A stretch of DNA of 64,000 nt from Rubripirellula reticaptiva (GTDB lineage: Bacteria > Planctomycetota > Planctomycetia > Pirellulales > Pirellulaceae). This document shows, piece after piece, positions 17,241 to 27,120 of the stretch. The DNA lies in contig NZ_SJPX01000006.1 in assembly GCF_007860175.1 (NCBI RefSeq), positions 436,074-500,073 on the forward strand. The letters are read 5' to 3'. A program made the position numbers and the translations under genes. Every line of letters begins with the position of its first letter. Within the stretch, counting starts at the first letter, position 1. The notes under the pieces are model-generated. The model ran no database searches, had not been told where the DNA came from, and saw nothing but the letters and a program-made list of their open reading frames with translations.

Positions 17241-19322
17241 ATGGCAAACAGAAAGAAATCTTCCGGTAGTGAGACCGCAGGCCACGGCGGTGAACTTCAT
17301 CAAACCGCAACTGGTCAAGACCCGCGTCTAACAACCAATCAAGGTGTCGTCATTTCCGACGATCAGAACACCTTGACCGTCGGTCCGCGTGGACCGCAGT
17401 TGCTGGAGGATTTTATTCTTCGTGAGAAAATCACCCATTTCGATCACGAGCGGATTCCCGAGCGGGTTGTTCACGCGCGTGGATACGCCGCACACGGTTA
17501 CTTCCAAGCTTACGAAGGTAACGCGAAGTTGACGAAAGCTGCGTTCTTGCAGAACCCGTCGGAAAAGACGCCGGTCTTTTGCCGATTCTCAACTGTTGCG
17601 GGTAGCGCCGGTTCACCCGACACCGCACGCGACGTCCGAGGATTTTCGGTAAAGTTCTACACCGATGCCGGAAACTACGATTTGGTCGGCAACAACATTC
17701 CTGTGTTCTTCATTCAAGATGCGATCAAATTTCCTGATCTGATCCACAGCGTCAAGCCTGAACCCGACCGTGGCTTTCCCCAAGCCCAGTCTGCGCACAA
17801 CACGTTCTGGGATTTTGTCTCTCTCAATCCAGAGACAATGCACACACTGATGTGGGTCATGTCGGATCGAGGGATCCCGCGTTCGTTCCGAATGATGGAA
17901 GGTTTCGGCGTCCACACTTTCCGTATGGTTAACGTGGCTGGAGAGTCAAAGTTTGTCAAATTCCATTGGCGACCCCGGTGCGGCACGTTCTCACTGATCT
18001 GGCCCGAAGCCGTCCAAGTTTCCGGAGCCGACCCCGACTTCCACCGCCGCGACCTATGGAACTCGATCACGTCCGGCGACTATCCCGAGTGGGAACTGTC
18101 TGTGCAAGCATTCTCCGAAGCGGAGGCCAACGAGTTCGACTTTGATGTTCTCGATCCAACCAAACTTGTCCCAGAAGAATTGGTACCGCTAACTCCAATT
18201 GGCAAAATGGTCTTGGACCGCAACGTCGATAACTTCTTTGCCGAGACTGAGCAGGTCGCATTCTGTCCGTCGCATGTCGTGCCCGGCATCGACTTCTCGA
18301 ATGATCCGCTGCTGCAGGGTCGACTATTCTCGTACCTGGACACTCAGCTTTCTAGACTCGGCAGCCCGAACTTCCATCAAATCCCGGTCAACAAGCCGAA
18401 GTGTCCCTTCGCAAATTTCCAGCGTGATGGTCACATGCAGATGGAAGTGCCAACCGGACACGTCGCCAACGAACCAAACTCACTTGATGATGGCAGCCCA
18501 CGCGAATGTCCCGAGACTGGATTCACCAGCTTTTCCTCGGAAGAAAGTGGCGAGAAACTGCGTATTCGTCCGAAGAGTTTCGCCGATCACTACACGCAAG
18601 CACGCTTGTTCTGGGTTTCGATGACTGAAGCAGAACAGCGTCACATTGTCGGAGCATTTTCCTTCGAGCTAGGTAAATGCGATAAGGTCAAAATTCGTAC
18701 CCGGATGCTCGGCCACCTGGAAAATATCGATTCGGATCTCGCAAAGAAGGTTGCTGAGTCGCTCGGTATGGAAGGCAAGGCGGACGCGATCAAGCCATTC
18801 GTAGCCGTTGGCGACCCGGAGCCATCACCGTCGCTGTCGCAATACGACAAGGCCCCCAAATCACTGCGAGGAAAGACGATCGGTTTGCTCACGACGGACC
18901 AGGTGAAGTCTTCGATCTACAACGCACTGGCAAAGCTAGTCAAAGATGAAGGTGCGATGTTAAAAGTCATTACACCGAAAGCCGGCCCGATCAAAACAGA
19001 CCACGGCAAGGAGATCACGCCAGACCACTTTCTATCCGGTGCTCCATCAGCCCTGTTTGACGCAGTCGTGATTGCTCCAGCCGAATCGAATGTCGAGTTA
19101 TTGGCTGGCGAAGCAGCCGCCGTTGACTGGATTCGCGATGCCTTCGCACACCTGAAAGTGATCGGGTTCACTGACGTGTCGAAACCGTTGTTCAAGAAAG
19201 CCGCTGTCGATACTGATGCCGACGAGGGGTTAGTCAACGTGACCGGCAGTGTGTTTGAGAAATTCACGTCCGCGGCAAAGAAACACCGCATCTGGGATCG
19301 CGAACGAAAGGTTCGTCGCTGA
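17241..19322 (+). CDS. katE: Large-subunit (clade 2, HPII-type) catalase
   Basis: Hydrogen peroxide disproportionation to water and oxygen. The chosen ATG (17241) gives 693 residues, the large-subunit class; the frame is open further upstream but contains the membrane-peptide gene. Distal haem side: His at about 78 ([15 protein letters not shown]) and Asn at about 151 ([13 protein letters not shown]). Proximal ligand: Tyr at about 365 in [15 protein letters not shown]. Substrate-channel segments [16 protein letters not shown] and [14 protein letters not shown] are intact. From about residue 550 a flavodoxin/GATase-like C-terminal domain ([11 protein letters not shown] ... [12 protein letters not shown]) completes the HPII form. 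Probably read from the sigma-54-type site at 16962 together with the small membrane peptide. Cytoplasmic, oxidative-stress defence. Confidence 0.97.
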   Translation: MANRKKSSGSETAGHGGELHQTATGQDPRLTTNQGVVISDDQNTLTVGPRGPQLLEDFILREKITHFDHERIPERVVHARGYAAHGYFQAYEGNAKLTKAAFLQNPSEKTPVFCRFSTVAGSAGSPDTARDVRGFSVKFYTDAGNYDLVGNNIPVFFIQDAIKFPDLIHSVKPEPDRGFPQAQSAHNTFWDFVSLNPETMHTLMWVMSDRGIPRSFRMMEGFGVHTFRMVNVAGESKFVKFHWRPRCGTFSLIWPEAVQVSGADPDFHRRDLWNSITSGDYPEWELSVQAFSEAEANEFDFDVLDPTKLVPEELVPLTPIGKMVLDRNVDNFFAETEQVAFCPSHVVPGIDFSNDPLLQGRLFSYLDTQLSRLGSPNFHQIPVNKPKCPFANFQRDGHMQMEVPTGHVANEPNSLDDGSPRECPETGFTSFSSEESGEKLRIRPKSFADHYTQARLFWVSMTEAEQRHIVGAFSFELGKCDKVKIRTRMLGHLENIDSDLAKKVAESLGMEGKADAIKPFVAVGDPEPSPSLSQYDKAPKSLRGKTIGLLTTDQVKSSIYNALAKLVKDEGAMLKVITPKAGPIKTDHGKEITPDHFLSGAPSALFDAVVIAPAESNVELLAGEAAAVDWIRDAFAHLKVIGFTDVSKPLFKKAAVDTDADEGLVNVTGSVFEKFTSAAKKHRIWDRERKVRR

Positions 19323-20257
19323 CCGTAGTCGCGAGCCAAAAACTCGTGGGAAGGATACTGCGAGTCGGTGGTGAAGGCTTTCAGCTGGCGAAACAGCTTC
19401 TGACCACGAGTGTCAGGCAGGATAGCTGAATCACGTATCAGCGTTTTTCAAAATCCTGCCGAAAACCGACGACACTGATTTCGGTACCCTCGAAGCTCAT
19501 GAGATCGAGGGGCTTTCCGTTTTCTTGTCCCACTGCATTCCCGGCCGCAGTGATGACGCGAGGAGCCCAATGTCAAAACGCCACCCATTTCGATCGAATC
19601 TTCCCTGCATGTTGTCGGCTCAGTTCCGCGGCGAGAACGCTGCAGCCGATAGCGATGCATAGTTCTAACTGCCCCAACTCCAAAGATCATCCATATACCC
19701 ACCGATCAAAAGGTTGAGACGGCAATCAGGCCGTGTGGGCTATACAGCATCAAAGCGCGGAACATCTGAAAGGTCTGGGAGTCGCTCTCGGATGGTCACA
19801 GAGGTGTTGTTGCAAACTTCCGAAAAAAAGCGAAGTTGCGGGGCCTGGGGCGTAGCTGCGCCGACGTCGTTCTAAAGATCGCATTTGGAATCGACACCAT
19901 CGCCGTGGATCCGCATGCGCAGCGTGTCAGCAATCGAGCCGGCTTGGCGAGCGGCAAACTGAAGCCCCAACGGCCAAGCAGGTCGATTAGCGACCACCCG
20001 GGTGGTCCAAGCACAAACGTCACTTCTGGCTGAGCGAATTCTGAGAATCGTTTTTTTATCGTGACTGCCATGGTGGGAGGTTTGTCCGGTCGAGCATCTT
20101 TTCCGATATTTCCGCATCCACGGAGCCCCCGCCTAAAGACGATCACATTGCGGCTGATTCTTCCGGAACGCGAAAGAACCGCGGCTCGCGCAATTGGCAC
20201 GCAGGTTGCTAAATGTTGGCGGCAACAGTCAAGACGCTCATTCACTAGGAATCTTTC
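19323..20257. other. Intergenic stretch with a sigma-54 promoter at its right end
   Basis: About 935 bases downstream of katE. The leftward open frame 19796-20071 (MAVTIKKRFSEF...) lacks a Shine-Dalgarno and is not recognised. The only signal I can support is the promoter at 20195-20210 for the 70-residue gene. Confidence 0.4.
20195..20210 (+). promoter_or_regulatory. Sigma-54 (-24/-12) promoter of 70-residue orphan gene
   Basis: TGGCACGCAGGTTGCT, identical to the consensus TGGCACG-N4-TTGCW at every conserved base. Its -12 GC is 49 bases before ATG 20258. It is the best match in the window. Confidence 0.85.
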
Positions 20258-20470
20258 ATGGCACCATCAGAACTCAATCAATCCATGGCGGAAATTCGCG
20301 CAGCTTGGTCTGCAGATGAACTACGAACGCGTCGTCAAGCCGCACTGCGCGCACAGTCGATGCTTCGAGCGCTGGTCTGCGACATCGTATTCGACGCTGA
20401 CCTAAAGTCGAGCGTCTTCGCGGACGATGAAAACGCGCAGACGAGAGAAACGCTGGGAATCGCGGGATGA
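20258..20470 (+). CDS. 70-residue orphan protein behind a perfect sigma-54 promoter
   Basis: MAPSELNQSMAEIRAAWSAD opens a charged, mostly helical protein (ELRTRRQAALRAQSMLRALV) with an acidic C-terminal half (DADLKSSVFADDENAQTRET). No membrane helix, metal site or known family was recognised. The start has AGGAATC 7-12 bases upstream. The consensus -24/-12 promoter at 20195-20210 is the main reason to accept it as a gene. Its neighbours, katE and the SbnA/Y4yA operon, suggest a stress-linked small protein. It faces the convergent Y4yA-type gene. Confidence 0.65.
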   Translation: MAPSELNQSMAEIRAAWSADELRTRRQAALRAQSMLRALVCDIVFDADLKSSVFADDENAQTRETLGIAG

Positions 20471-20624
20471 TTGGCACTTTCCATTCGCGGTCACCGAGGT
20501 TAGTAATCACGAAATTGCTTGGTCTTGGTCGATAAGCGTGACGTACGCGTCATGCCCGCGATCGTTCATCAGTTGGAAATCGCAGGCTAAGTCAAACTTG
20601 AAATCACGTGCAAGCAGCACGCAC

Positions 20625-22136
20625 CTAACAGTCGATCCCGTCGAGGGAAACCGATTGTTGGCCTTCGCCGATGACTACGTTCTTTGCCAGCGGAAGTTGA
20701 TGTGACCTGCTTTCTAGGAAGTGCATCAGATATCCGGCTGTGTTGGGAAATGCGATCAGGTCACCTCGTTCAACGCCGTTGGGGAAGGTTAGTTTACGAA
20801 GGGAAATCATCTCGGATTCCGTGCAATATGCCCCGACCAAAAATCCAGTCTTCGATTCGCTGGTGCCGCGACTCGTCGGGATGTGAATCGGGTCAACGAG
20901 AAAGTCATCGCTCGACGTTCGACACTGGGTACGGTTCATCGACAGTCCGATTAGCCAATCGCCGTCGGCGTTTCGTTTGCAGAATTCGACGCGGGCGACC
21001 GTCATGCCGCAGCCATCCATCAAACACCGGCCTGGCTCGCATCGAAGTTCGACGTCTGCATTTCGGATGAGGTCCGCGATTGATTTACCGTTAAAGGAGT
21101 TGTCGAGAATGGTTGCAAGCCAATCACCTCGCACAGTCGCTCGATAATAGGGATAACTATTCCGCTTACCGAGGACTTGTCCTTCATGGACCAGGAGTCC
21201 GAGACCATGATTCCGATAGGTGATCGGATTGCGTTCACCGAGCAAAGCCTGCTCATGCTGCTGCCAAAACGATTCCCATTGGTGAGCGTCTTCGAGATAG
21301 CTGATTGGAAACCCGCCACCGATGTCGATGAACGTCGGAGTATGGCCCGCGGCTCGAAGCAATGCAATCCACTGTAAAGCGTTGACGATTCCAGTCCCCC
21401 GCTGCCCCGCGTCATAACCATCCAGATGAAAATGAATGCCCTGAACGTCAACAGGTAATCCGCTCAAACTTTCAACAATATCAGTGTCAGTCACCGCGTC
21501 GAAGCCGAATCGCGTGGCCAGTTTCTTGATGTGGCGTTGGCTTCCAACTTGCGAGTGCTCAGCATTGGACACTGGAATCCTCCGGCACGTATCCTCGTGC
21601 ATGAACCCGCCGATACGTAGGGCGATCTTCGCCGTCTTACCAAGCGACCGACTTCGGTTAACAACGGCATTGAGTTCATCACGGTTGTCGATCGCGATGC
21701 AAACCTGATGACTAACGCAGCAGTCAATCAGAGAATCAGATTTGACCGCTGCCGTGCAAATGATGTTAGCTGGAGAGACACCGCGATCTAGGCACTGACG
21801 CAATTCGTTTTCGCTCGCAGTATCCAGCCCTGCATCACAACGTATCGCTTCGTCAATGAACACCAAGCACTTGTTCGATTTGCGAGCGAAAAAGATCTTA
21901 GATCGAAGCCCATGAGAATCCGCCTTGGATCGAATCTCTCCAATGTTTCGCACCATGGGCGAAGTGCAAATGATGTTCAGTGGCGAATCGAATTCGGTAA
22001 CGGCTTGAGCAATCATCTCGCTACCAAGGAACTCGCACATCCAAGGTTCTAGTCGAGCAGATAGTGGCGGGTCGCCCGCACAATTCGCTCGTAGCGCAGC
22101 TTCATCAGCTATTGTCACGCTGGATGAACTATTCAT
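20625..22136 (-). CDS. Y4yA-family PLP-dependent decarboxylase-like enzyme
   Basis: 503 residues, fold type III (alanine racemase / diaminopimelate decarboxylase barrel). SKIFFARKSNKCLVFIDEA supplies the PLP-binding Lys (FFARKSN), GIHFHLDGYDAG the barrel His, FIDIGGGFPISYLED the glycine-rich phosphate loop, and CEPGRCLMDGCG the Glu/Arg that bind pyridine N and phosphate. GAYCTESEMISL is the Cys-x-x-x-Asp/Glu motif of the subunit interface. This is the Y4yA family, long for decarboxylases. It overlaps the FAD-protein gene upstream by 8 bases, and follows the SbnA-like gene in a three-gene operon, so a diamino acid or related PLP substrate is likely. Substrate not known. Confidence 0.85.
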   Translation of the reverse strand: MNSSSSVTIADEAALRANCAGDPPLSARLEPWMCEFLGSEMIAQAVTEFDSPLNIICTSPMVRNIGEIRSKADSHGLRSKIFFARKSNKCLVFIDEAIRCDAGLDTASENELRQCLDRGVSPANIICTAAVKSDSLIDCCVSHQVCIAIDNRDELNAVVNRSRSLGKTAKIALRIGGFMHEDTCRRIPVSNAEHSQVGSQRHIKKLATRFGFDAVTDTDIVESLSGLPVDVQGIHFHLDGYDAGQRGTGIVNALQWIALLRAAGHTPTFIDIGGGFPISYLEDAHQWESFWQQHEQALLGERNPITYRNHGLGLLVHEGQVLGKRNSYPYYRATVRGDWLATILDNSFNGKSIADLIRNADVELRCEPGRCLMDGCGMTVARVEFCKRNADGDWLIGLSMNRTQCRTSSDDFLVDPIHIPTSRGTSESKTGFLVGAYCTESEMISLRKLTFPNGVERGDLIAFPNTAGYLMHFLESRSHQLPLAKNVVIGEGQQSVSLDGIDC

Positions 22137-23793
22137 TTCTACTCAATTTCACCATTCGGGTTGCGAGCGAATGCGACCATTGTTCGATATGATCGTGCAG
22201 TGTTCGCGAGAGGGTATCATTGCCAACGACCCATCCCTCGGTCGCTCGCCCAAAAATGTAAAGCCCGGAATTTGCGTTGTTTGTCCGAGATTGGATAGCC
22301 TCACCTGTTGCATCGACCTTAACCGCTCCCGTCGTGTCATCAAGTTCCACCAGCCCTTGGGAGATCAACGACGCAAGTGGACCGTTTGACGAAGGTTGAT
22401 GCGGCGCGGCAATCACTGCGTCGATGTGCAAATCGAATTGACTCGCGGCAACGTCTTCGTCCTGGTTCGTCAACACCACGATTCCAGCGTCAACAAGCGA
22501 TAGTACTTGACGTACCGACTGGGAAGGAGGTCCGAACGCGATTCGTTCCATCTCGGAAGCAACGCTTAGAAATCTTGGCCATTGCGATTTGGACAAACCG
22601 CCATAGCTAATCGCTGCGACGATCTCTGGATACAGTTTTCGCCACGCCTCACCGAGTGCGCTGGCAATGTCACGCGGTCGTTCGCCAATCGACACTAAGA
22701 AAGATTGTTGCATCGCATCCAATGCTTCGGTCAAACTCATCCGATAGCGAGCCCAACCGCGATACCACTGGGCAACGTCTCGTGCCGAGACCGAATCACC
22801 AGAGTGGCTAAGCAGTTCCGCAGCCGCTTGATGAACGACACTCCAAATGTCACTTTGGAAATTGATTGAACCTGACAAGCGGTCGAGTGGTGCTAATCGC
22901 ACGCGGAACTTATTCCAGAAATGATCCGACACCTGTTCAATCGCAGCGGTCGGCTTGGCGAGCATCGGGCGACCACTTCGACTGTGGAGAACCAGTTTCG
23001 CGGGTTCCCGACCGCTGGGTTGATAGGTCCGCGATGGCGAGTTCGAGAACGAGCCGCCTCGTCCTTCCGTCATCGCCAGGACCGCGTCGATGGCTGTTAG
23101 CCCGAATCCTCGCACGAAGACACGCGACTTGGGCGGAAAATTTTTTTCCGAGAGGTTCGTCTGCACGGGAAACACAAATCGGGCTGCCCCGTTTCGGTTA
23201 AGACTTTCCGATCGACGAAAACCCTCGTGCCCCGTTGTGACAACGACTAGGTCATACCGATTTGCCCCGATTTCCGTCGTGACCTCCCAGCATGAGTTCA
23301 AGCGCTGAACGCCACCAACTTGCTCGTTAACGACTTCGTAAGACTTCGCACCCCCGAGCTTTCTCTCAACTGATGCGTAACATTCGTTCAAATACTCGCC
23401 CACAATCGCCCGCGGGACGTATTGATCGTCTGCCGCAAGTTTTGGGTAGTGATCGCGCAGCCAACCGATCAGCGAAGTCGACGCAAGCGTAGTTGAGTCG
23501 GCGTCTGTCTTCCAAAAATCGATGTTCTGCGAAGCGAAATTCATCCGCAATACGTGCGGCTGCTGCGGATCGTAAACACATCCCGCTCCTAAGGTCTTGC
23601 AAGGCTCATAAACGGTGATATCAAGCCGAGCGAGCATATCTTCTGGTAGATTCCGACACACAGCATCAAGACACTGAAGCCCGCGTGGTCCACACCCAAT
23701 GACAGCCAACCGAGTCAAATCTCCCCCGACACCAGAGTGATCAAGACGTTTCGATGTCCTATGAATATCAAGAAGATTACTCATGATCGGCAC
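22129..23793 (-). CDS. FAD/NAD(P)-binding oxidoreductase (NAD_binding_9 type)
   Basis: 554 residues. RLAVIGCGPRGLQCLDAV is an N-terminal dinucleotide-binding loop, and VYEPCKTLGAGCVYDPQQPHVLRMN is typical of the FAD-NAD(P)-binding family (PF13454). DLVVVTTGHEG and FVRGFGLTAIDAVLAMTEGRGG are the second nucleotide site. GLYIFGRATEGWVVGNDTLSRTLHDH closes the FAD domain. Such enzymes are often in amino-acid-derived metabolite clusters; N-hydroxylation or amine oxidation is possible but unproven. It overlaps both neighbours (8 and 13 bases), so the three genes are one tight operon. MSNLL, three codons in, is an alternative start. Confidence 0.85.
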   Translation of the reverse strand: MPIMSNLLDIHRTSKRLDHSGVGGDLTRLAVIGCGPRGLQCLDAVCRNLPEDMLARLDITVYEPCKTLGAGCVYDPQQPHVLRMNFASQNIDFWKTDADSTTLASTSLIGWLRDHYPKLAADDQYVPRAIVGEYLNECYASVERKLGGAKSYEVVNEQVGGVQRLNSCWEVTTEIGANRYDLVVVTTGHEGFRRSESLNRNGAARFVFPVQTNLSEKNFPPKSRVFVRGFGLTAIDAVLAMTEGRGGSFSNSPSRTYQPSGREPAKLVLHSRSGRPMLAKPTAAIEQVSDHFWNKFRVRLAPLDRLSGSINFQSDIWSVVHQAAAELLSHSGDSVSARDVAQWYRGWARYRMSLTEALDAMQQSFLVSIGERPRDIASALGEAWRKLYPEIVAAISYGGLSKSQWPRFLSVASEMERIAFGPPSQSVRQVLSLVDAGIVVLTNQDEDVAASQFDLHIDAVIAAPHQPSSNGPLASLISQGLVELDDTTGAVKVDATGEAIQSRTNNANSGLYIFGRATEGWVVGNDTLSRTLHDHIEQWSHSLATRMVKLSRNE

Positions 23794-24809
23794 CCGAAGG
23801 TTTGTGCGTCTCTGTCAAAATTGATCAGTGTTTGAAGTGCTGCCGGATCGCAACCAAGCGATTCTTCAATCCACTGGTCGTTGAATACGGTTCGTAGATA
23901 TCGCGTTCCGGAATCGTGAAGGATCGCAACACAACGTTTTCCATCGAGTTCCGCCTGCATCCGTGATGCGGTCATCAGAACGCCACCCGCCGAGCCACCG
24001 ACGAGCACTGCTTCGCGTTGCGCCGCCCGCCGGCAACCAACGACACAATCGAGGTCGGACACGCGAACGACGTCATCGAACCGCTGCCCCGTCGCGAGCT
24101 TTGGCTCTTTGCCTGCACCGAGCCCAGGAATGTGCCGAGGACCTGCGGAGCCTCCGAACAATACGCTTCCCTCCGCGTCGACTGCGACCACACGGACTTC
24201 CCGGCCTCGCGCACGCAAGTAATCTCGACATCCCTGTGCCGTACCCGTGCTGCTGGTGGCTACCAACAATACGTCGAAGTTCCCGTGGAGTGCCTCGTCA
24301 ATTTCACGAATCGTGCCTTCGTAGTGCGACTGCGGATTGTCAGGATTAGCGTACTGGTTGGGCCAGAAGCTGTTGGCATTGTGTTCTAGCAACTCGCACA
24401 CTTTGGCGATCCGTGCCGCAAGGAAGTCTCCACCAAGCGGTTCGGCAACCATCACGACCTTGCCGCCAAATGCTTTGATCACCTCTAGATTCTGTTGCTG
24501 AGCACGTGGATCCACAACACAGATAAACTTCAGCCCATGGTAACGACAAGCTTGAGCGAGACCGATGCCCATGTTTCCGGACGAGGACTCGATCACCGTT
24601 GAATCGCGATGAAGATCACCGCGACGCAACGCCTCTTCTAGCATGAATCGAGCAGGGCGATCTTTTGCGCTGCCACCAGGATTCGCCGCCTCTAGCTTTA
24701 CCAGCAGTTCGACGCTGGGGTTGGCAAGAAATCGCTCAAACCGAATCAGCGGTGTGTTCCCTATCGCGTCAAGCACGTTGCTGGCGACGCAGTCATACCC
24801 TTGGTGCAT
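23781..24809 (-). CDS. Cysteine synthase-like PLP enzyme (SbnA / Y4xP type)
   Basis: 342 residues, fold type II. NVLDAIGNTPLIRFERF and KLEAANPGGSAKDRPARFML contain the PLP Lys (SAKDR), VIESSSGNMGIGLAQACRYHG is the carboxylate loop, and VATSSTGTAQGCRDYL and VGGSAGGVLM the phosphate and pyridine contacts. Cysteine synthases have TSGNTG; SSSGNMG is typical of SbnA, which makes N-(1-carboxy-2-oxopropyl/ethyl)-2,3-diaminopropionate from O-phosphoserine and glutamate. The second half (RHIPGLGAGKEP) fits that subgroup. It leads an operon with an FAD protein and a Y4yA-type PLP enzyme; a consensus sigma-54 site lies 47 bases upstream. Confidence 0.85.
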   Translation of the reverse strand: MHQGYDCVASNVLDAIGNTPLIRFERFLANPSVELLVKLEAANPGGSAKDRPARFMLEEALRRGDLHRDSTVIESSSGNMGIGLAQACRYHGLKFICVVDPRAQQQNLEVIKAFGGKVVMVAEPLGGDFLAARIAKVCELLEHNANSFWPNQYANPDNPQSHYEGTIREIDEALHGNFDVLLVATSSTGTAQGCRDYLRARGREVRVVAVDAEGSVLFGGSAGPRHIPGLGAGKEPKLATGQRFDDVVRVSDLDCVVGCRRAAQREAVLVGGSAGGVLMTASRMQAELDGKRCVAILHDSGTRYLRTVFNDQWIEESLGCDPAALQTLINFDRDAQTFGCRS

Positions 24810-24854
24810 ATCCAGTTCCTCGATCGTCTTGCATTAAACCTCTGAACCGGTCTA

Positions 24855-24870
24855 AGCAACTGTCGTGCCG
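24855..24870 (-). promoter_or_regulatory. Sigma-54 (-24/-12) promoter of SbnA/Y4yA-type operon
   Basis: Minus strand reads CGGCACGACAGTTGCT. GG and GC are 10 bases apart; only the first, weakly conserved T is different from TGGCACG-N4-TTGCW. The -12 GC is 47 bases before the start codon at 24809. Confidence 0.78.
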
Positions 24871-25243
24871 GTAAGTTCGCCTCGGATTACTTCATGTGAT
24901 TCGTGATAGAGAGATAAACCAACCGATCACCCCGGACTGGTCGCTGATGGGAAAACGACCAAGCTGTTCGATCGCAGCGCCGCGGCGCGAGCATCCAGCT
25001 TACAAGTCGTACTATGAAAACACGCTGGGCGATTATGGCTACGGTGATTGAGACGGAAGATAGAACTCGTGTCTATCGTTCTTTGAGAGTTCGGAAACCG
25101 AAGCCTGGAAGACCACTACACATCCTTTGGAATCGTCGAAAGATTTTCGCAGTCGTTTTTTTAAATTGGGCATGCGTTGTGCTATGTCAGATTGTGCTAT
25201 GCCAAGACGAATCCAAGATACGAATCAATAAACAGAGAACCAC
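24871..25243. other. Divergent control region between SbnA operon and glgB
   Basis: About 370 bases holding two divergent sigma-54-type promoters (24855 and 25168), 298 bases apart. The open frame 25014-25247 within it runs through the glgB promoter and overlaps the glgB start, so I do not call it a gene. The middle may hold activator sites, but no inverted repeat stood out. Confidence 0.45.
25168..25183 (+). promoter_or_regulatory. Sigma-54-type promoter of glgB-like gene
   Basis: GGGCATGCGTTGTGCT: GG and GC are 10 bases apart and GGCATG matches well, but the -12 block is GTGC, not TTGC. It lies 62 bases before ATG 25244. An A/T-rich tract (TTTTTTTAAATT) lies just upstream. Confidence 0.55.
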
Positions 25244-27061
25244 ATGAACGAAAACTCCGCTGTTCTGGAAAGTCACGACTCCCACACTCGTCCGCAAGGC
25301 ATGGGCCCAATCCACCATGCGTCGGGAGTTGCATTTCGCGTTTGGGCGCCACACGCCGACGCCGTTAGTTTAGTTGGATCGTTCAACGACTGGAACGCGG
25401 ACACCCACCCGATGCAACGTGAACCCAATGGCCATTGGTTTGTAAATGTTGATCATGCGAAAATTGGCGATGAATATAAATTCCGAATCACCAACGGCGT
25501 GAATACTTTCGACCGCATCGATCCACGAGTTCGCGAAGTGACGAACTCGGTCGGAGTTGGCATCGTTCACGACCCGAACTTCGATTGGGGAGGGGACGAT
25601 TTTCAAATGCCAAACTGGAACGAGTTGGTCATCTACGAAGCCCACATCGGGACTTTCCATCGCGCGAATTCTGATCAACCCGGCGGTTTCTATGACTTCG
25701 CGACGAAGTTTCAGCATTTGCGGCGACTTGGCATCAATGCAGTCCAAATCATGCCCATTGCCGAGTTTGCAGGCGACGTTTCATGGGGCTACAACCCCGC
25801 TCACATCTACGCCGTCGAAAGTGCTTACGGCGGTCCGGCGGCATTTAAGCAATTCGTCAAGGAAGCTCACGCAGCGGGCTTGGCTGTGATCCTAGACGTC
25901 GTCTACAACCACTTCGGCCCATCCGATCTGGACATCTGGCAATTCGATGGATGGAGTGAGCACAATAAGGGCGGAGTCTATTTTTACAACGACCACCGCA
26001 GTTCGACGCCGTGGGGTGACACACGACCGGACTACGGTCGACAGGAAGTGCGATCTTACATTCGCGACAATGCGATGATGTGGTTGGAAGACTTTCATGT
26101 CGACGGATTGCGGTACGACATGACGCTCTACATTCGTTCGATCGATGGAACGCCTTCAAGTTCGATCCCTGAAGGATGGGGACTGACGCAGTGGGTCAAT
26201 CGCGACATCCACGCTTTCAAACCTGATGCAATCACGATTGCAGAAGACCTACAGAACGACGCGTATCTGACTAAGTGCGACCAGGAAGGCGGTGCGGGAT
26301 TCTCGACTCAGTGGGACGCAGGCTTTGTGCATCCAATCCGCGAGGTGCTTACTGCGGCAGAAGATAACCACCGGTCGATGGCGATGGTTCGTGACGCCCT
26401 GTATCACGAATATAACGGAGACGCATTTCAGCGAGTCGTCTACACCGAATCTCATGACGAAGTTGCCAACGGCAAGTCGCGTATTCCTAGCGAGGTCTCG
26501 GAGTGGGACGAGACCAGTTGGTATGCGCAGAAACGCTCAACACTTGGGGCAGCCCTGGTGATGACCGCACCGGGAATTCCGATGCTGTTCCAAGGGCAAG
26601 AGTTTTTGCAAGCCGGATGGTTTGAAGACACCGAGGAGCTTGATTGGGACAATACGGAAGAATTTAGTGGCATCGTGCGTATGTTTCGTGACCTAATCGC
26701 TTTACGCCTAAATTCCGATGGCATCTCGAAGGGGCTGACCGGTCAGCGAATCCATGTCTTCCACCTCAACGATGACGATAAGGTGATCGGGTTCTGTCGC
26801 AGTGATGGCGGCGAACAATCGAGCGACGTTGTCGTCGTGGCAAACTTCTGCTCGCAGCCGAGAAGCAATTATAGAGTTGGCTTCCCCTCAGCAGGCGTCT
26901 GGAAGCTGAGATTCAACGGAGACAGCGGGATTTATAGTACCGACTTCGCGAACACCGAATCAGCCGATGCTCAGACAGAATCAATTGCTTACGACGGCTA
27001 TCCTGCGTCGGCCGAAATCGTAATTCCGCCGTACACCGCGCTAATCTTCTCACAAGAATAA
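25244..27061 (+). CDS. glgB: GH13 alpha-1,4-glucan branching-type enzyme with CBM48
   Basis: 605 residues. An N-terminal CBM48 domain (GVAFRVWAPHADAVSLVGSF, about 28-110) precedes the GH13 barrel. Region I VVYNHFGP, nucleophile Asp in HVDGLRYDMT, general acid Glu in ITIAEDLQND, and transition-state Asp in TESHDEVANGK are all present. A C-terminal beta domain (VVVVANFCSQPRSNYRVGFP) follows. ESHDEV favours a branching enzyme over TreZ, although the size and LVIYEAHIGTF also fit TreZ-like relatives; the exact transglycosylase or hydrolase activity is uncertain. No other glycogen or trehalose gene is in the window, so this is a stand-alone gene with a sigma-54-type promoter and may belong to stress-linked polysaccharide storage. 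Confidence 0.88.
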   Translation: MNENSAVLESHDSHTRPQGMGPIHHASGVAFRVWAPHADAVSLVGSFNDWNADTHPMQREPNGHWFVNVDHAKIGDEYKFRITNGVNTFDRIDPRVREVTNSVGVGIVHDPNFDWGGDDFQMPNWNELVIYEAHIGTFHRANSDQPGGFYDFATKFQHLRRLGINAVQIMPIAEFAGDVSWGYNPAHIYAVESAYGGPAAFKQFVKEAHAAGLAVILDVVYNHFGPSDLDIWQFDGWSEHNKGGVYFYNDHRSSTPWGDTRPDYGRQEVRSYIRDNAMMWLEDFHVDGLRYDMTLYIRSIDGTPSSSIPEGWGLTQWVNRDIHAFKPDAITIAEDLQNDAYLTKCDQEGGAGFSTQWDAGFVHPIREVLTAAEDNHRSMAMVRDALYHEYNGDAFQRVVYTESHDEVANGKSRIPSEVSEWDETSWYAQKRSTLGAALVMTAPGIPMLFQGQEFLQAGWFEDTEELDWDNTEEFSGIVRMFRDLIALRLNSDGISKGLTGQRIHVFHLNDDDKVIGFCRSDGGEQSSDVVVVANFCSQPRSNYRVGFPSAGVWKLRFNGDSGIYSTDFANTESADAQTESIAYDGYPASAEIVIPPYTALIFSQE

Positions 27062-27064
27062 TTC

Positions 27065-27120
27065 CGTAGCTGAGGCTTCTAGCCTGCGTTAATGCGGAAC
27101 GCAGGCTAGAGGACCGCGTA
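27065..27120. repeat. Dispersed palindromic repeat, copy 2
   Basis: AGGCTTCTAGCCTGCGTT (27074-27091) and AACGCAGGCTAGA (27098-27110) form a tight hairpin with a short loop, directly after the glgB stop codon. It may double as a transcription terminator or mRNA-stability element. Confidence 0.7.

Noticed and set aside
19796-20245. Leftward 149-residue open frame downstream of katE.
   Set aside because: No family resemblance, no ribosome-binding site, and it crosses the perfect promoter of the 70-residue gene on the other strand.
25014-25247. 77-residue open frame before glgB.
   Set aside because: It runs through the sigma-54-type promoter and overlaps the glgB start; its sequence is not recognised and its start lacks a Shine-Dalgarno.
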